From the NCBI GenBank assembly GCA_964468725.1, contig CAYXVU010000118.1:1-18042 (forward strand): a stretch of 18,042 bases of DNA, read 5' to 3'. Under the pieces are notes generated by a model. That model was not told the origin of the DNA. It searched no databases and saw only the letters and a program-made list of their open reading frames with translations. A program made the translations under genes and the position numbers. This document shows, piece after piece, positions 1-6,288 of this stretch; position 1 is the first letter of the stretch, and each line of letters starts with the position of its first letter. This DNA comes from CAYXVU01 sp964468725 (GTDB lineage: Bacteria > Acidobacteriota > Blastocatellia > UBA7656).

Positions 1-702
1 GCGATTGGTTTCGCCGAGCGCGCTGACCAGATAGACCAGAAAACCGAGCGGCTGATAGAAGACATACCAGATGCCATCGGCTTGCTGCGCTTCGACGATA
101 CTCGCCATCGAAAGGGTGCGCGCAAACATCAACGCGCCGATGATCGAAAGCCCCATGCCAACTTCGTAACTCACCATCTGCGCCGACGAACGCAGCGCGC
201 CGAGCAACGAGTATTTGGAGTTCGATGACCATCCGGCGAGCACCAGACCGAGCACGCTCATGGAAGAGACGGCAAGAATGAAGAGCAATCCGATGTTGAC
301 GTTGGCAATCGTCGCCCACGCCGCCCCCCAAGGGATGACCGACAAGACCACCAACGTCGCAACGACGGCGATGATCGGCGCGATGGCGAAGACCAACTTA
401 TCGGCTTTGAGCGGGATGATGTCCTCTTTGAGCAGCAGCTTGAGGCCATCGGCGGCAGGTTGCAGCAGCCCCCACGGGCCGACCCGCATCGGCCCCAATC
501 GTGCCTGCATGAAGGCCGAAACTTTGCGTTCGAGATAGACCAGATAGGCGACGACGGTCAGCACGACAAAGAGGACAATCACGATTTGAATCAGCGGCCA
601 GACGATATACTCCGCCAAAAAATCATTAGGCCGCGTCTCGCCGGTCAGTCCTCTGACCCACTGCGGCGCGATCAGCATCAAGATGGTCATAAGATTTGGC
701 AT
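1..702 (-). CDS. nuoH: NADH-quinone oxidoreductase subunit H (partial, C-terminus off the window)
   Basis: Membrane subunit of respiratory complex I. It joins the peripheral arm to the proton-pumping arm and forms much of the quinone channel. My minus-strand translation gives 234 residues from an ATG at 702 and runs off the left edge in frame. It shows the family hallmarks in order: LERKVSAFMQARLGP and VGPWGLLQPAADGLKLLLKED (near residues 50-85), several hydrophobic helices, SYEVGMGLSII, and finally ETNR, the start of the family's ETNRxPFDLxE signature. About 100-120 residues are therefore missing. A second ATG at 690 is possible, and neither has a strong ribosome site. It lies 107 bp downstream of nuoD on the same strand, so co-transcription is likely. 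Family assignment is secure; the exact start is less certain. Confidence 0.95.
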   Translation of the reverse strand, partial: MPNLMTILMLIAPQWVRGLTGETRPNDFLAEYIVWPLIQIVIVLFVVLTVVAYLVYLERKVSAFMQARLGPMRVGPWGLLQPAADGLKLLLKEDIIPLKADKLVFAIAPIIAVVATLVVLSVIPWGAAWATIANVNIGLLFILAVSSMSVLGLVLAGWSSNSKYSLLGALRSSAQMVSYEVGMGLSIIGALMFARTLSMASIVEAQQADGIWYVFYQPLGFLVYLVSALGETNR

Positions 703-809
703 AGCGTCCACTCAATCCAAGATGCGGGCGGAAGAAGGAAGCAGGGCGAACCGGCTTGAGCACCTTGCCCTATCTGTGAACCTTCAACCTCAACCTTCAA
801 CGATCATTC

Positions 810-1943
810 TTACCTGTCCACTTCACCCAGCACGATGTCAATCGTGCCGATCAGCGCGACGACATCGGCGACCAGATGGCCGATGGAAAGCCGCTTGAGC
901 GCTTGCAGATTGATGTAGGCAGGCGGGCGAATTCGCATGCGATAGGGTTTGCCGGTTCCGTCGCTTACCAGATAGACGCCGATTTCGCCTTTGGGCGCTT
1001 CAATCGGGTGATAGATTTCGCCGACCGGCGGTTTGATCACTTTCGGCACTTTGGCCATCACCGGGCCTTCGGGCAATCCGTCAAGCGCCTGTTCGATGAT
1101 CCGCACAGACTGGCGCATCTCTGCCATGCGAATCAGGTAACGGTCGTAGGTGTCGCCGTTTTCGCCGAGCGGCACTTCGAAATCGAATTCCGGATAGGCC
1201 GAATAGGGCTGCGCTTTTCGCACATCGTAATTGACGCCTGACCCGCGCAACACCGGCCCGGTCAGGCTCAGATTGACTGCCTCTTCGGCAGGCAATACGC
1301 CGATGCCGACCGTGCGACTGAGCCAAATGCGGTTGGTGTTGAGCAGAGTTTCGTATTCATCAATGCGGCTTGGAAACATCTTCAGAAAAGCGCGCACCCG
1401 CTCTTCGAATTCGGGATAGACATCCCACCACAGCCCGCCGATGCGAAACGCATGAGCGGTGAGTCGCGCGCCGATGAAGTCTTCAAAGATTTTGAGAATC
1501 TCTTCGCGTTCGCGGAAGCAATAGAGCAAAACGGTTACTGCGCCAATGTCAATGGCGTGTGTGCCGAGCCATAACAAGTGCGAAGCGATGCGTTGCAATT
1601 CGGTCAACATCACGCGCAGGTATTCGGCGCGGCGCGGGACTTCGACTTGCAGCAGTCTCTCCACCCCTTCGACGTAACAGAGGTCGCCGGAGACCGCCGC
1701 AACATAATCGAGGCGATCCCAATAAGGGGTAATCATCGCATAGGTATCATGTTCGGCGATCTTTTCGACGCCGCGATGCAGATAGCCGATGTCGCAATCA
1801 AGGTCAATGACCGTCTCACCGTCGAGTTTCAACAAGACCCGCAATACCCCGTGCGTCGAAGGGTGTTGCGGCCCCATGTTGAGTACCATCTCTTCAGTGT
1901 CGAGGAGAGTGCCTTGTGGTTTGAGGATGGCTTGCTCTTGCAT
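810..1943 (-). CDS. nuoD: NADH-quinone oxidoreductase subunit D (49 kDa subunit)
   Basis: Peripheral-arm subunit of complex I that builds the quinone-reduction site with the subunit carrying the last Fe-S cluster (NuoB). It is complete at 377 aa, near the short end for the family. Visible motifs are GPQHPSTHGVLR (residues 24-35), GYLHRGVEK (53-61), DYVAA, ELQRIASHLLWLG, GVNYDVRKAQPYSAY and the C-terminal IVLGEVDR. His31 and Tyr80 align by eye with His38 and Tyr87 of the Thermus Nqo4 quinone site, so the site looks intact. The ATG at 1943 is preceded by GGAG with a 5-nt spacer. It follows nuoC after 54 bp and precedes nuoH by 107 bp. It is a separate gene, not a NuoCD fusion as in E. coli. Confidence 0.97.
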   Translation of the reverse strand: MQEQAILKPQGTLLDTEEMVLNMGPQHPSTHGVLRVLLKLDGETVIDLDCDIGYLHRGVEKIAEHDTYAMITPYWDRLDYVAAVSGDLCYVEGVERLLQVEVPRRAEYLRVMLTELQRIASHLLWLGTHAIDIGAVTVLLYCFREREEILKIFEDFIGARLTAHAFRIGGLWWDVYPEFEERVRAFLKMFPSRIDEYETLLNTNRIWLSRTVGIGVLPAEEAVNLSLTGPVLRGSGVNYDVRKAQPYSAYPEFDFEVPLGENGDTYDRYLIRMAEMRQSVRIIEQALDGLPEGPVMAKVPKVIKPPVGEIYHPIEAPKGEIGVYLVSDGTGKPYRMRIRPPAYINLQALKRLSIGHLVADVVALIGTIDIVLGEVDR

Positions 1944-1997
1944 ATCAACTCCGGGACGCGGGCTTGGGACAAAGACGTCTGTACGAACCCCTCAGAT

Positions 1998-2879
1998 TTA
2001 GCGGCGTTCGGCGTACTTCACGTCAATCAAGCTAGTGTCGTAATCCACTTCGCGGTACTCCAGATGTTTATCCGTCCATTCGTTGTCGCGGTATTCAATC
2101 GGGTACTCTTTGCGCAGCGGATGACCCGGCCAATCTTCGGGCAACAGGATGCGCCGCAAATCGGGGTGGCCATCGAAGCGGATGCCGAACATATCGTAAA
2201 CTTCGCGCTCCATCCAATTCGCGCCCGCCCAAATATCGGTCACTGTCGGACAACTCTCCCCATCGGCAAGCGCCGTCTTGACGCGCAGTTTGCGATTTTT
2301 CGGTATCGAGTAGAGTTGCACCACGACATCGAACACTTGCCCTTCACGCTGCGGCCAGTGCACCGCCGTCAGGTCTGAGCAGAGATCGAAGAGCGCTTCC
2401 TCATCATCATGAAGAAAGCGACATACTTCAATATAAGACTCTTTTTTCACTCCGATGATCTGTTGACCCAATGTAGCGACCGCTTCGGTGATGGCCGCGC
2501 CGAACCGCTCTTTGAGGCGATTGATGAGCGCGTCATCGGTAATCTCAACTGTGACCACCGGCCCTTTCTTTGGCGGCGGCGCGGGTTTATGACCGGCGGC
2601 AGCCGTCGGAGCTTTCGGCGGCGCGGGCTTCTCTGCGGCGGGTGCAGAGGTTGGTTTATTGGGTTTGTCTGCCGCAGCGGGCACAACTTCGCTTGCCGTC
2701 GGGGCAGCCGGTTTTGCGGCTTCCGATGGCTGCTCTTTGGCGGCAGGTGATTCGCTTTTGCTGTCCGCCGCCGTCGGCGGGGCCGGACGGAGAGCTTGCT
2801 CTTTGTCCGCACCTTCTTGGCTTAGCGGTTCGGTCGGCTGATTCTCTGGAGGCGTGTCTTTCTTATCGTTATCTGCCAT
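1998..2879 (-). CDS. nuoC: NADH-quinone oxidoreductase subunit C with a long Pro/Ala-rich N-terminal extension
   Basis: Peripheral-arm (30 kDa) subunit of complex I. From the preferred ATG at 2879 it is 293 aa; an in-frame start at 2918 would add 13 residues (MVIRPACWVG...) that look like untranslated leader. The catalytic-arm domain fills about residues 110-293 and contains YIEVCRFL, the family signature around NWMEREVYDMFGIRFDGHPD, and RRILLPEDWPGHPLRKEYP. Residues 1 to about 107 are low-complexity, rich in Pro, Ala, Lys and Glu, with PAPPTAAD- and KPAPPPKK-like stretches, probably disordered. Typical NuoC lacks this tail. It is the first gene of the visible nuo cluster, with nuoD 54 bp downstream and a predicted promoter about 140 bp upstream. 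Confidence 0.95.
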   Translation of the reverse strand: MADNDKKDTPPENQPTEPLSQEGADKEQALRPAPPTAADSKSESPAAKEQPSEAAKPAAPTASEVVPAAADKPNKPTSAPAAEKPAPPKAPTAAAGHKPAPPPKKGPVVTVEITDDALINRLKERFGAAITEAVATLGQQIIGVKKESYIEVCRFLHDDEEALFDLCSDLTAVHWPQREGQVFDVVVQLYSIPKNRKLRVKTALADGESCPTVTDIWAGANWMEREVYDMFGIRFDGHPDLRRILLPEDWPGHPLRKEYPIEYRDNEWTDKHLEYREVDYDTSLIDVKYAERR

Positions 2880-3015
2880 CGTTGCAATCCCAACCCAGCA
2901 CGCAGGTCGGATAACCACAGGGGTGCGCGCTGAAAACTTTTATGGCTCAGTTTTTACTGCCCTAGATATAAAGAAAAGCTGCTGGCTGAAACTCTTATGC
3001 CCTGTCGCGCAGATG

Positions 3016-3045
3016 CTTTTAGCACAGCGTTCAAAGCATTGTCAA
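3016..3045 (-). promoter_or_regulatory. Predicted sigma70-type promoter for nuoC-nuoD-nuoH
   Basis: Read on the minus strand: TTGACA (3045-3040), an 18-bp spacer, then TAAAAG (3021-3016). The -35 matches consensus perfectly and the -10 matches 4 of 6. It would give a leader of about 130 nt before the nuoC ATG at 2879. Prediction by consensus only. Confidence 0.45.
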
Positions 3046-3130
3046 TTGCACCCTCAAGCATTGCTTGAAGCATAACCTGTCGGCTTCAACTGAAGGTGTA
3101 AAGAAGATAACCTGGCTGGTCAAGTGGGCA

Positions 3131-3157
3131 GACCGGAGAGGTTTGCCAAATCCGGTC
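3131..3157. repeat. Inverted repeat, 7-bp arms
   Basis: GACCGGA (3131-3137) and TCCGGTC (3151-3157) pair perfectly around a 13-nt loop. The loop contains TTTGCCAAA, which is itself nearly self-complementary. Function unknown. Confidence 0.5.
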
Positions 3158-3247
3158 AGGAGATAGGTCGCGCCGAAGCCAAGCGGTCGCAACCCCCCTT
3201 TTCTCTTTTTCCGGTTCCCCTGTCTTGCAGAGCCATTCGATCCGACC

Positions 3248-3283
3248 CCGGTCAAAGGCCGCTTTTATCTGTCGGCTGACCGG
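3248..3283. repeat. Two-step inverted repeat, 7-bp plus 4-bp arms
   Basis: CCGGTCA (3248-3254) pairs with TGACCGG (3277-3283). Inside it GCCG (3258-3261) pairs with CGGC (3273-3276), leaving a 3-nt bulge and an 11-nt AT-rich loop. It could be a folded RNA element or a DNA cruciform. There is no T-run, so it is not a standard terminator. Confidence 0.5.
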
Positions 3284-3377
3284 CTCGGAGTAATACAAGC
3301 TACCAGCGTCGGCAAAGTAGCAACTGATGTGTCAGGTAAAAACAGTTTGACGTGAGCAAATGGCGTGAGTATGATGC

Positions 3378-3458
3378 GGTGCGCCAGGTCGTCTGATCGA
3401 CAAGCCCCCTTGAACATTCAGTAGCCCCCTTTCTGAATGTTCCATATCCCAGCGCACC
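3378..3458. repeat. Nested inverted repeats (10-bp inner hairpin inside a 7-bp outer stem)
   Basis: The inner hairpin is GAACATTCAG (3412-3421) with CTGAATGTTC (3433-3442), perfect over 10 bp with an 11-nt loop. The outer stem is GGTGCGC (3378-3384) with GCGCACC (3452-3458). The 9-mer AGCCCCCTT occurs twice, at 3403-3411 and 3423-3431, the second copy inside the loop. The nesting suggests a structured RNA or mobile-element remnant. No poly-T tract follows on either strand. Confidence 0.5.
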
Positions 3459-3754
3459 ACTAAACAAAGCAGCTTTATGGCAGGAACACAAAGCTGCGTT
3501 GTTTACGGGCGCAGTTTATATCATACCTCTCAATGGGATGCAAGCAAAAACTTAAAGTAAATTATTAAGCCTTATCCTGATAAGCGGCTGAAATGCCTTA
3601 ACTATTTTGTAATCTTCATTTAGCTACCATTAGTTCAGCAAGCTTCCACCTCTTACTCAAGCATTTGCTCGCCGGAATGGAAGAAACCAAATCAAGCCGC
3701 TTTGTTTTCAGCCTTTATGCTTTGTGGAAAAGTAGGGCGCGGCTCTACGGCGGA

Positions 3755-5137
3755 TTAGCGAACCGAGAGCAAGGGATTATGCAGAGGCGGGTCTTGGGGT
3801 TCCGGTTCATCACTGATGAACCGACCCCGTAGGAGGTTGGTTCCGAGCGTGACGTTAGGCGGGCGACGGAGTGTAAGTGCCTCTTTTGAAACGGCTTGTA
3901 ACCACACATGACCATCGCTGGTCAGGATGGCAACCGCCTTTTCGCGGTTCCAATAAGTGGTTTGCTGAAGCAGTTCCATGTGCGACGTTACCCGGATGAC
4001 CCAACTATCTTCAGAGCTAAAGCCCTGATCAAAAGGGTTTGCAGCATCAAGGTCGAGAGAGAGGGGCTTACTGGACAAGGTGGAAGGCGTGCTAAGCGCG
4101 GCGGCGCTGTCGTTGAGAACAAAGATCAGTTTTTCCCGTAAACTCTCCGCACCATTCCCCATAATTTCTGCAAACTCTTTCAAATAAGCAGCTAAAGTCG
4201 ACTCATCCGGTGCTTCGAGGTACCAGACCGATGAGCTTGAGCCTTGTTGTAGCGCCTTCAGTTTGACCTCAAATTGCGAGAACTGCATCTGAAACTCGCA
4301 TAGATGAGTGAGCAAAGCCGCCCAGACCTCATCGCCAATCCTTCCTTCGACCATAATCTGCGCCATCGGCCTGCTGACCATACTAGGAAAGACTTTTTTG
4401 ATATGAGCGCGCGCTTCCGACCTGCCATCGGCGCTCAGATTGACCCATTCTGCCCAGGTATCGTTTAGGATTACCCCTTCAGTCTTTACGCCATGGAGTT
4501 TTGCGCCCGTCAGGTCGCAACCCGACAGGTCTGCGCCGGTTAAGTCGGCATCGCGTAGGTCGCAATTGAGCAAGGCGCTGGAGACCAAATTGGCTCCGGC
4601 TAAGCGAGTGCCGACCAAACTGCACCCATCCATGCGGGCGCTAGATAGATCCACATTGCTCAAATCGGCGCCGTCCAGATTGGCTCCTGTCAAGTCGCTG
4701 CCTGCCAACTGGGCGAAGCGAATGAAGGCGCTCGAGAGATTGGCTTTTCGCAGGTGGGTTTCATTGAGGAAGGTGCCGACTAAATAAGACCCGGCCAAAG
4801 TGGCAGCCGATAGATTGGCGCCGGTTAAATCCGCGCCGCTCAAATCCGCGCCGCTCAAATCCGCTTGTTTTAAGGAGACGCCGATCAGACTGGCGGCGGC
4901 AAGATTGGCATTGACTAGGCTGGCAGCCTCAAGGTTAGCGCCGCTCAACGACCCGCTCGTCAACCGTGCTTCGCGCAGGGTTGAGCGACTCAGGTCGGCC
5001 ATGCGGAGATTGGCTTCGCTCAGATCAATGCGCGTTAAGTCCATTGAAGCCAGATCCGCACGCACCAAATTGACGCCGCGCAAAGACTCCCCTGCGGCCA
5101 GCCGATCTAATACATCTCCTCTGCTTAGTTGGGACAT
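3755..5137 (-). CDS. Pentapeptide-repeat protein with unrecognised C-terminal domain
   Basis: 460 aa, starting at an ATG preceded by a G-rich weak ribosome site (GCGGGG). Residues 19-218 are about 40 uninterrupted pentapeptide repeats of the A(D/N)LXX type (LSGAD, LTGAN, LDGAD and similar). This predicts a right-handed quadrilateral beta-helix of roughly ten coils. A short N-terminal segment (SRGDVLDRLAAGES) resembles the caps seen before such helices. Residues about 230-460 do not repeat. They are predicted mixed alpha/beta, with a segment around FPSMVSRPMAQIMVEGRIGD and a later part rich in Ser and Leu; I do not recognise this domain. There is no signal peptide or membrane segment, so it is likely cytoplasmic. 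Some pentapeptide proteins mimic DNA and protect gyrase (Qnr, MfpA), but nothing here shows that role. It appears to be a single-gene unit. Confidence 0.9.
   Translation of the reverse strand: MSQLSRGDVLDRLAAGESLRGVNLVRADLASMDLTRIDLSEANLRMADLSRSTLREARLTSGSLSGANLEAASLVNANLAAASLIGVSLKQADLSGADLSGADLTGANLSAATLAGSYLVGTFLNETHLRKANLSSAFIRFAQLAGSDLTGANLDGADLSNVDLSSARMDGCSLVGTRLAGANLVSSALLNCDLRDADLTGADLSGCDLTGAKLHGVKTEGVILNDTWAEWVNLSADGRSEARAHIKKVFPSMVSRPMAQIMVEGRIGDEVWAALLTHLCEFQMQFSQFEVKLKALQQGSSSSVWYLEAPDESTLAAYLKEFAEIMGNGAESLREKLIFVLNDSAAALSTPSTLSSKPLSLDLDAANPFDQGFSSEDSWVIRVTSHMELLQQTTYWNREKAVAILTSDGHVWLQAVSKEALTLRRPPNVTLGTNLLRGRFISDEPEPQDPPLHNPLLSVR
4831..4860 (-). repeat. Two identical tandem 15-bp units in the pentapeptide-repeat gene
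   Basis: The unit ccgcgccgctcaaat occurs back to back at 4831-4845 and 4846-4860, with a diverged copy just before. It corresponds to adjacent ADLSG repeats. Other repeats in the gene have diverged more at the DNA level, so this pair looks like a recent duplication. Confidence 0.75.
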
Positions 5138-5577
5138 TACCCCGCTTCAATAGACAAAAGTTGCACAACGTAGTGAGGGCAAGCGCAAATCTGAACGATC
5201 ATGAAAATTCGGTTGTCATTCGCATAAAACTTTGACCTTCAGAGGGAGACACTGCAAAACCAAACCGGCAATCGTTGGCCGCGAGAATGATTTGACTGTC
5301 GTTTTTACCGCGCGTCCTTCATCAACCAAAGATCAAACTCGAATTACGATCCACTGCCATCAATTCCCAGTTTGCTAGCCGTATGTTAGCGAGAGTGCGA
5401 GTTTGAGTAAATACTAATTTCGGGCGCCTCCGGCCAATGGTAAGCAAGCTTTGCCGCCGCTTCGCCGGATGCTTCATCTGTCCGGCAACCCCGTTGCGCC
5501 GCATTTGAACCTGCCTCTAATTTTCGCTATAACTCACTCTTTCAACCATTCCATTCCCCGATCAAGGAGAAACGAAC
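5138..5577. other. Intergenic interval between divergent pentapeptide and FKBP genes
   Basis: 440 bp. It holds the predicted FKBP promoter near its right end and a 9-bp inverted repeat, TCAAACTCG (5333-5341) and CGAGTTTGA (5398-5406), separated by 56 bp. I found no convincing promoter for the pentapeptide gene. A 60-aa minus-strand open frame (5322-5504) has no ribosome site or recognisable family and was not called. Confidence 0.5.
5505..5533 (+). promoter_or_regulatory. Predicted sigma70-type promoter for the FKBP gene
   Basis: TTGAAC (5505-5510), a 17-bp spacer, then TATAAC (5528-5533). Four of 6 and 5 of 6 bases match consensus. Transcription would start about 40 nt before the GTG start codon. 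Confidence 0.55.
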
Positions 5578-6129
5578 GTGCCACAAAGTCGCCGTCGGAA
5601 GACCCGCAGCCGGAAAAAAGGGGGCGTCCCCCCCCCTTCCCATCACCCATCGAAGTTCAACCCGACTTGGATTGCCGCCAGCCTCGCCATCGTTATCGTG
5701 ATTGCTCTGGCCATCTACTTCTTCGGGCAGAGCACGAATACGCCCGACTCCGGCAATGCGCCGCCGGGCACGCCGGTCACCGCAGCCGATGGCACGGTCA
5801 CCACGCCTTCGGGATTGCAATACCTCGATCTGGCCGAAGGCTCAGGAGCCGGTGCGCAAACCGGTCAGCGGGTGGCGGTGCACTATACCGGCACGCTGAC
5901 CAGCGGCACCAAGTTCGACAGCTCCTATGACAGCGGACGACCTTATGAATTCGTACTCGGGCGCGGCACGGTTATCAAAGGGTGGGAGGAAGGCTTGCTC
6001 AACATGAAAGTTGGCGGCAAGCGCAAACTCATCATTCCGCCGAGCCTCGGTTACGGGGCTCGCGGCAGCGGCAAGATTCCGCCCAATGCAACCCTCATAT
6101 TTGAGATCGAATTGGTCAGCGCGAAATGA
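5578..6129 (+). CDS. Membrane-anchored FKBP-type peptidyl-prolyl cis-trans isomerase
   Basis: 183 aa. It starts at GTG, supported by AAGGAG (5564-5569) with an 8-nt spacer. FKBP enzymes catalyse cis-trans isomerisation of Xaa-Pro bonds during protein folding. Order of parts: a strongly basic N-terminus (residues 2-14), a Pro/His stretch, one transmembrane helix (about 31-49) and a Thr/Pro/Gly linker (50-78). The FKBP domain (80-182) follows, with GQRVAVHYTGTL, FDSSYD, GTVIKGWEEGL, GYGARG and IPPNATLIFEIEL. Pocket residues match FKBP12 by eye: Tyr103, Phe113, Asp114, Val132, Ile133, Trp136, Tyr159 and Phe175. The basic side should stay in the cytoplasm and the domain outside, as an envelope foldase. 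Homopolymer runs A6, G5 and C9 lie in codons 13-20. Confidence 0.93.
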   Translation: MPQSRRRKTRSRKKGGVPPPSHHPSKFNPTWIAASLAIVIVIALAIYFFGQSTNTPDSGNAPPGTPVTAADGTVTTPSGLQYLDLAEGSGAGAQTGQRVAVHYTGTLTSGTKFDSSYDSGRPYEFVLGRGTVIKGWEEGLLNMKVGGKRKLIIPPSLGYGARGSGKIPPNATLIFEIELVSAK

Positions 6130-6171
6130 GGCGTTGCTAGCTCAATCACGCCGCCGTAGAGGTAGTCAGGC

Positions 6172-6191
6172 GAGCCGTCAGCCTTCGGCTC
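6172..6191 (+). repeat. Small hairpin downstream of the FKBP gene
   Basis: GAGCCG (6172-6177) pairs with CGGCTC (6186-6191) around an 8-nt loop, 43 bp after the FKBP stop codon. No T-run follows, so at best it is a weak terminator or an mRNA 3'-end stabiliser. Confidence 0.3.
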
Positions 6192-6288
6192 AGGTTGTTG
6201 AACGCTGCGGCCTCACCTCTGAATGCGGGCGGCATCGGTCAATCAACTGAGCAGACGGACTGCATCTTTTACTGTAACCTTGAGCCCT

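Larger units (their letters stand above)
2880..3754. other. Gene-free interval between nuoC and the pentapeptide gene, with several inverted repeats
   Basis: About 875 bp. The short open frames here (70-74 aa on the minus strand) have Cys-, Arg- or Trp-rich compositions, no ribosome sites and no recognisable family, so I see no gene. The interval contains the predicted nuo promoter on its nuoC side and three inverted-repeat structures at 3131-3157, 3248-3283 and 3378-3458. The part nearest the pentapeptide gene (about 3490-3750) is more AT-rich, with no recognised feature. Confidence 0.6.

Noticed and set aside
1578..2378. 266-aa plus-strand open frame across nuoD and nuoC
   Set aside because: It spans two secure genes antisense, has no ribosome site and reads as a shadow.
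3201..3260. tRNA-like T-arm resemblance (GGTTCCCC and ATTCGATCC)
   Set aside because: No acceptor, anticodon or D-arm can be paired around it.
3100..3460. Possible group II intron, riboswitch or integron attC site
   Set aside because: I looked for domain V, cobalamin and c-di-GMP consensus parts and attC core sites and found none; only unassigned inverted repeats remain.
3031..3491. Short minus-strand frames of 63-74 aa in the nuoC upstream interval
   Set aside because: Cys/Trp/Arg-rich, no ribosome sites and no conserved-looking motifs.
4440..5153. Two plus-strand frames with PVKSAP-type repeats
   Set aside because: The repeats are the complement of the pentapeptide codons; there is no independent evidence of translation.
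5322..5504. 60-aa minus-strand open frame between the pentapeptide and FKBP genes
   Set aside because: No ribosome site, no recognised family, Arg-rich start; it overlaps an inverted repeat that explains part of the open frame.
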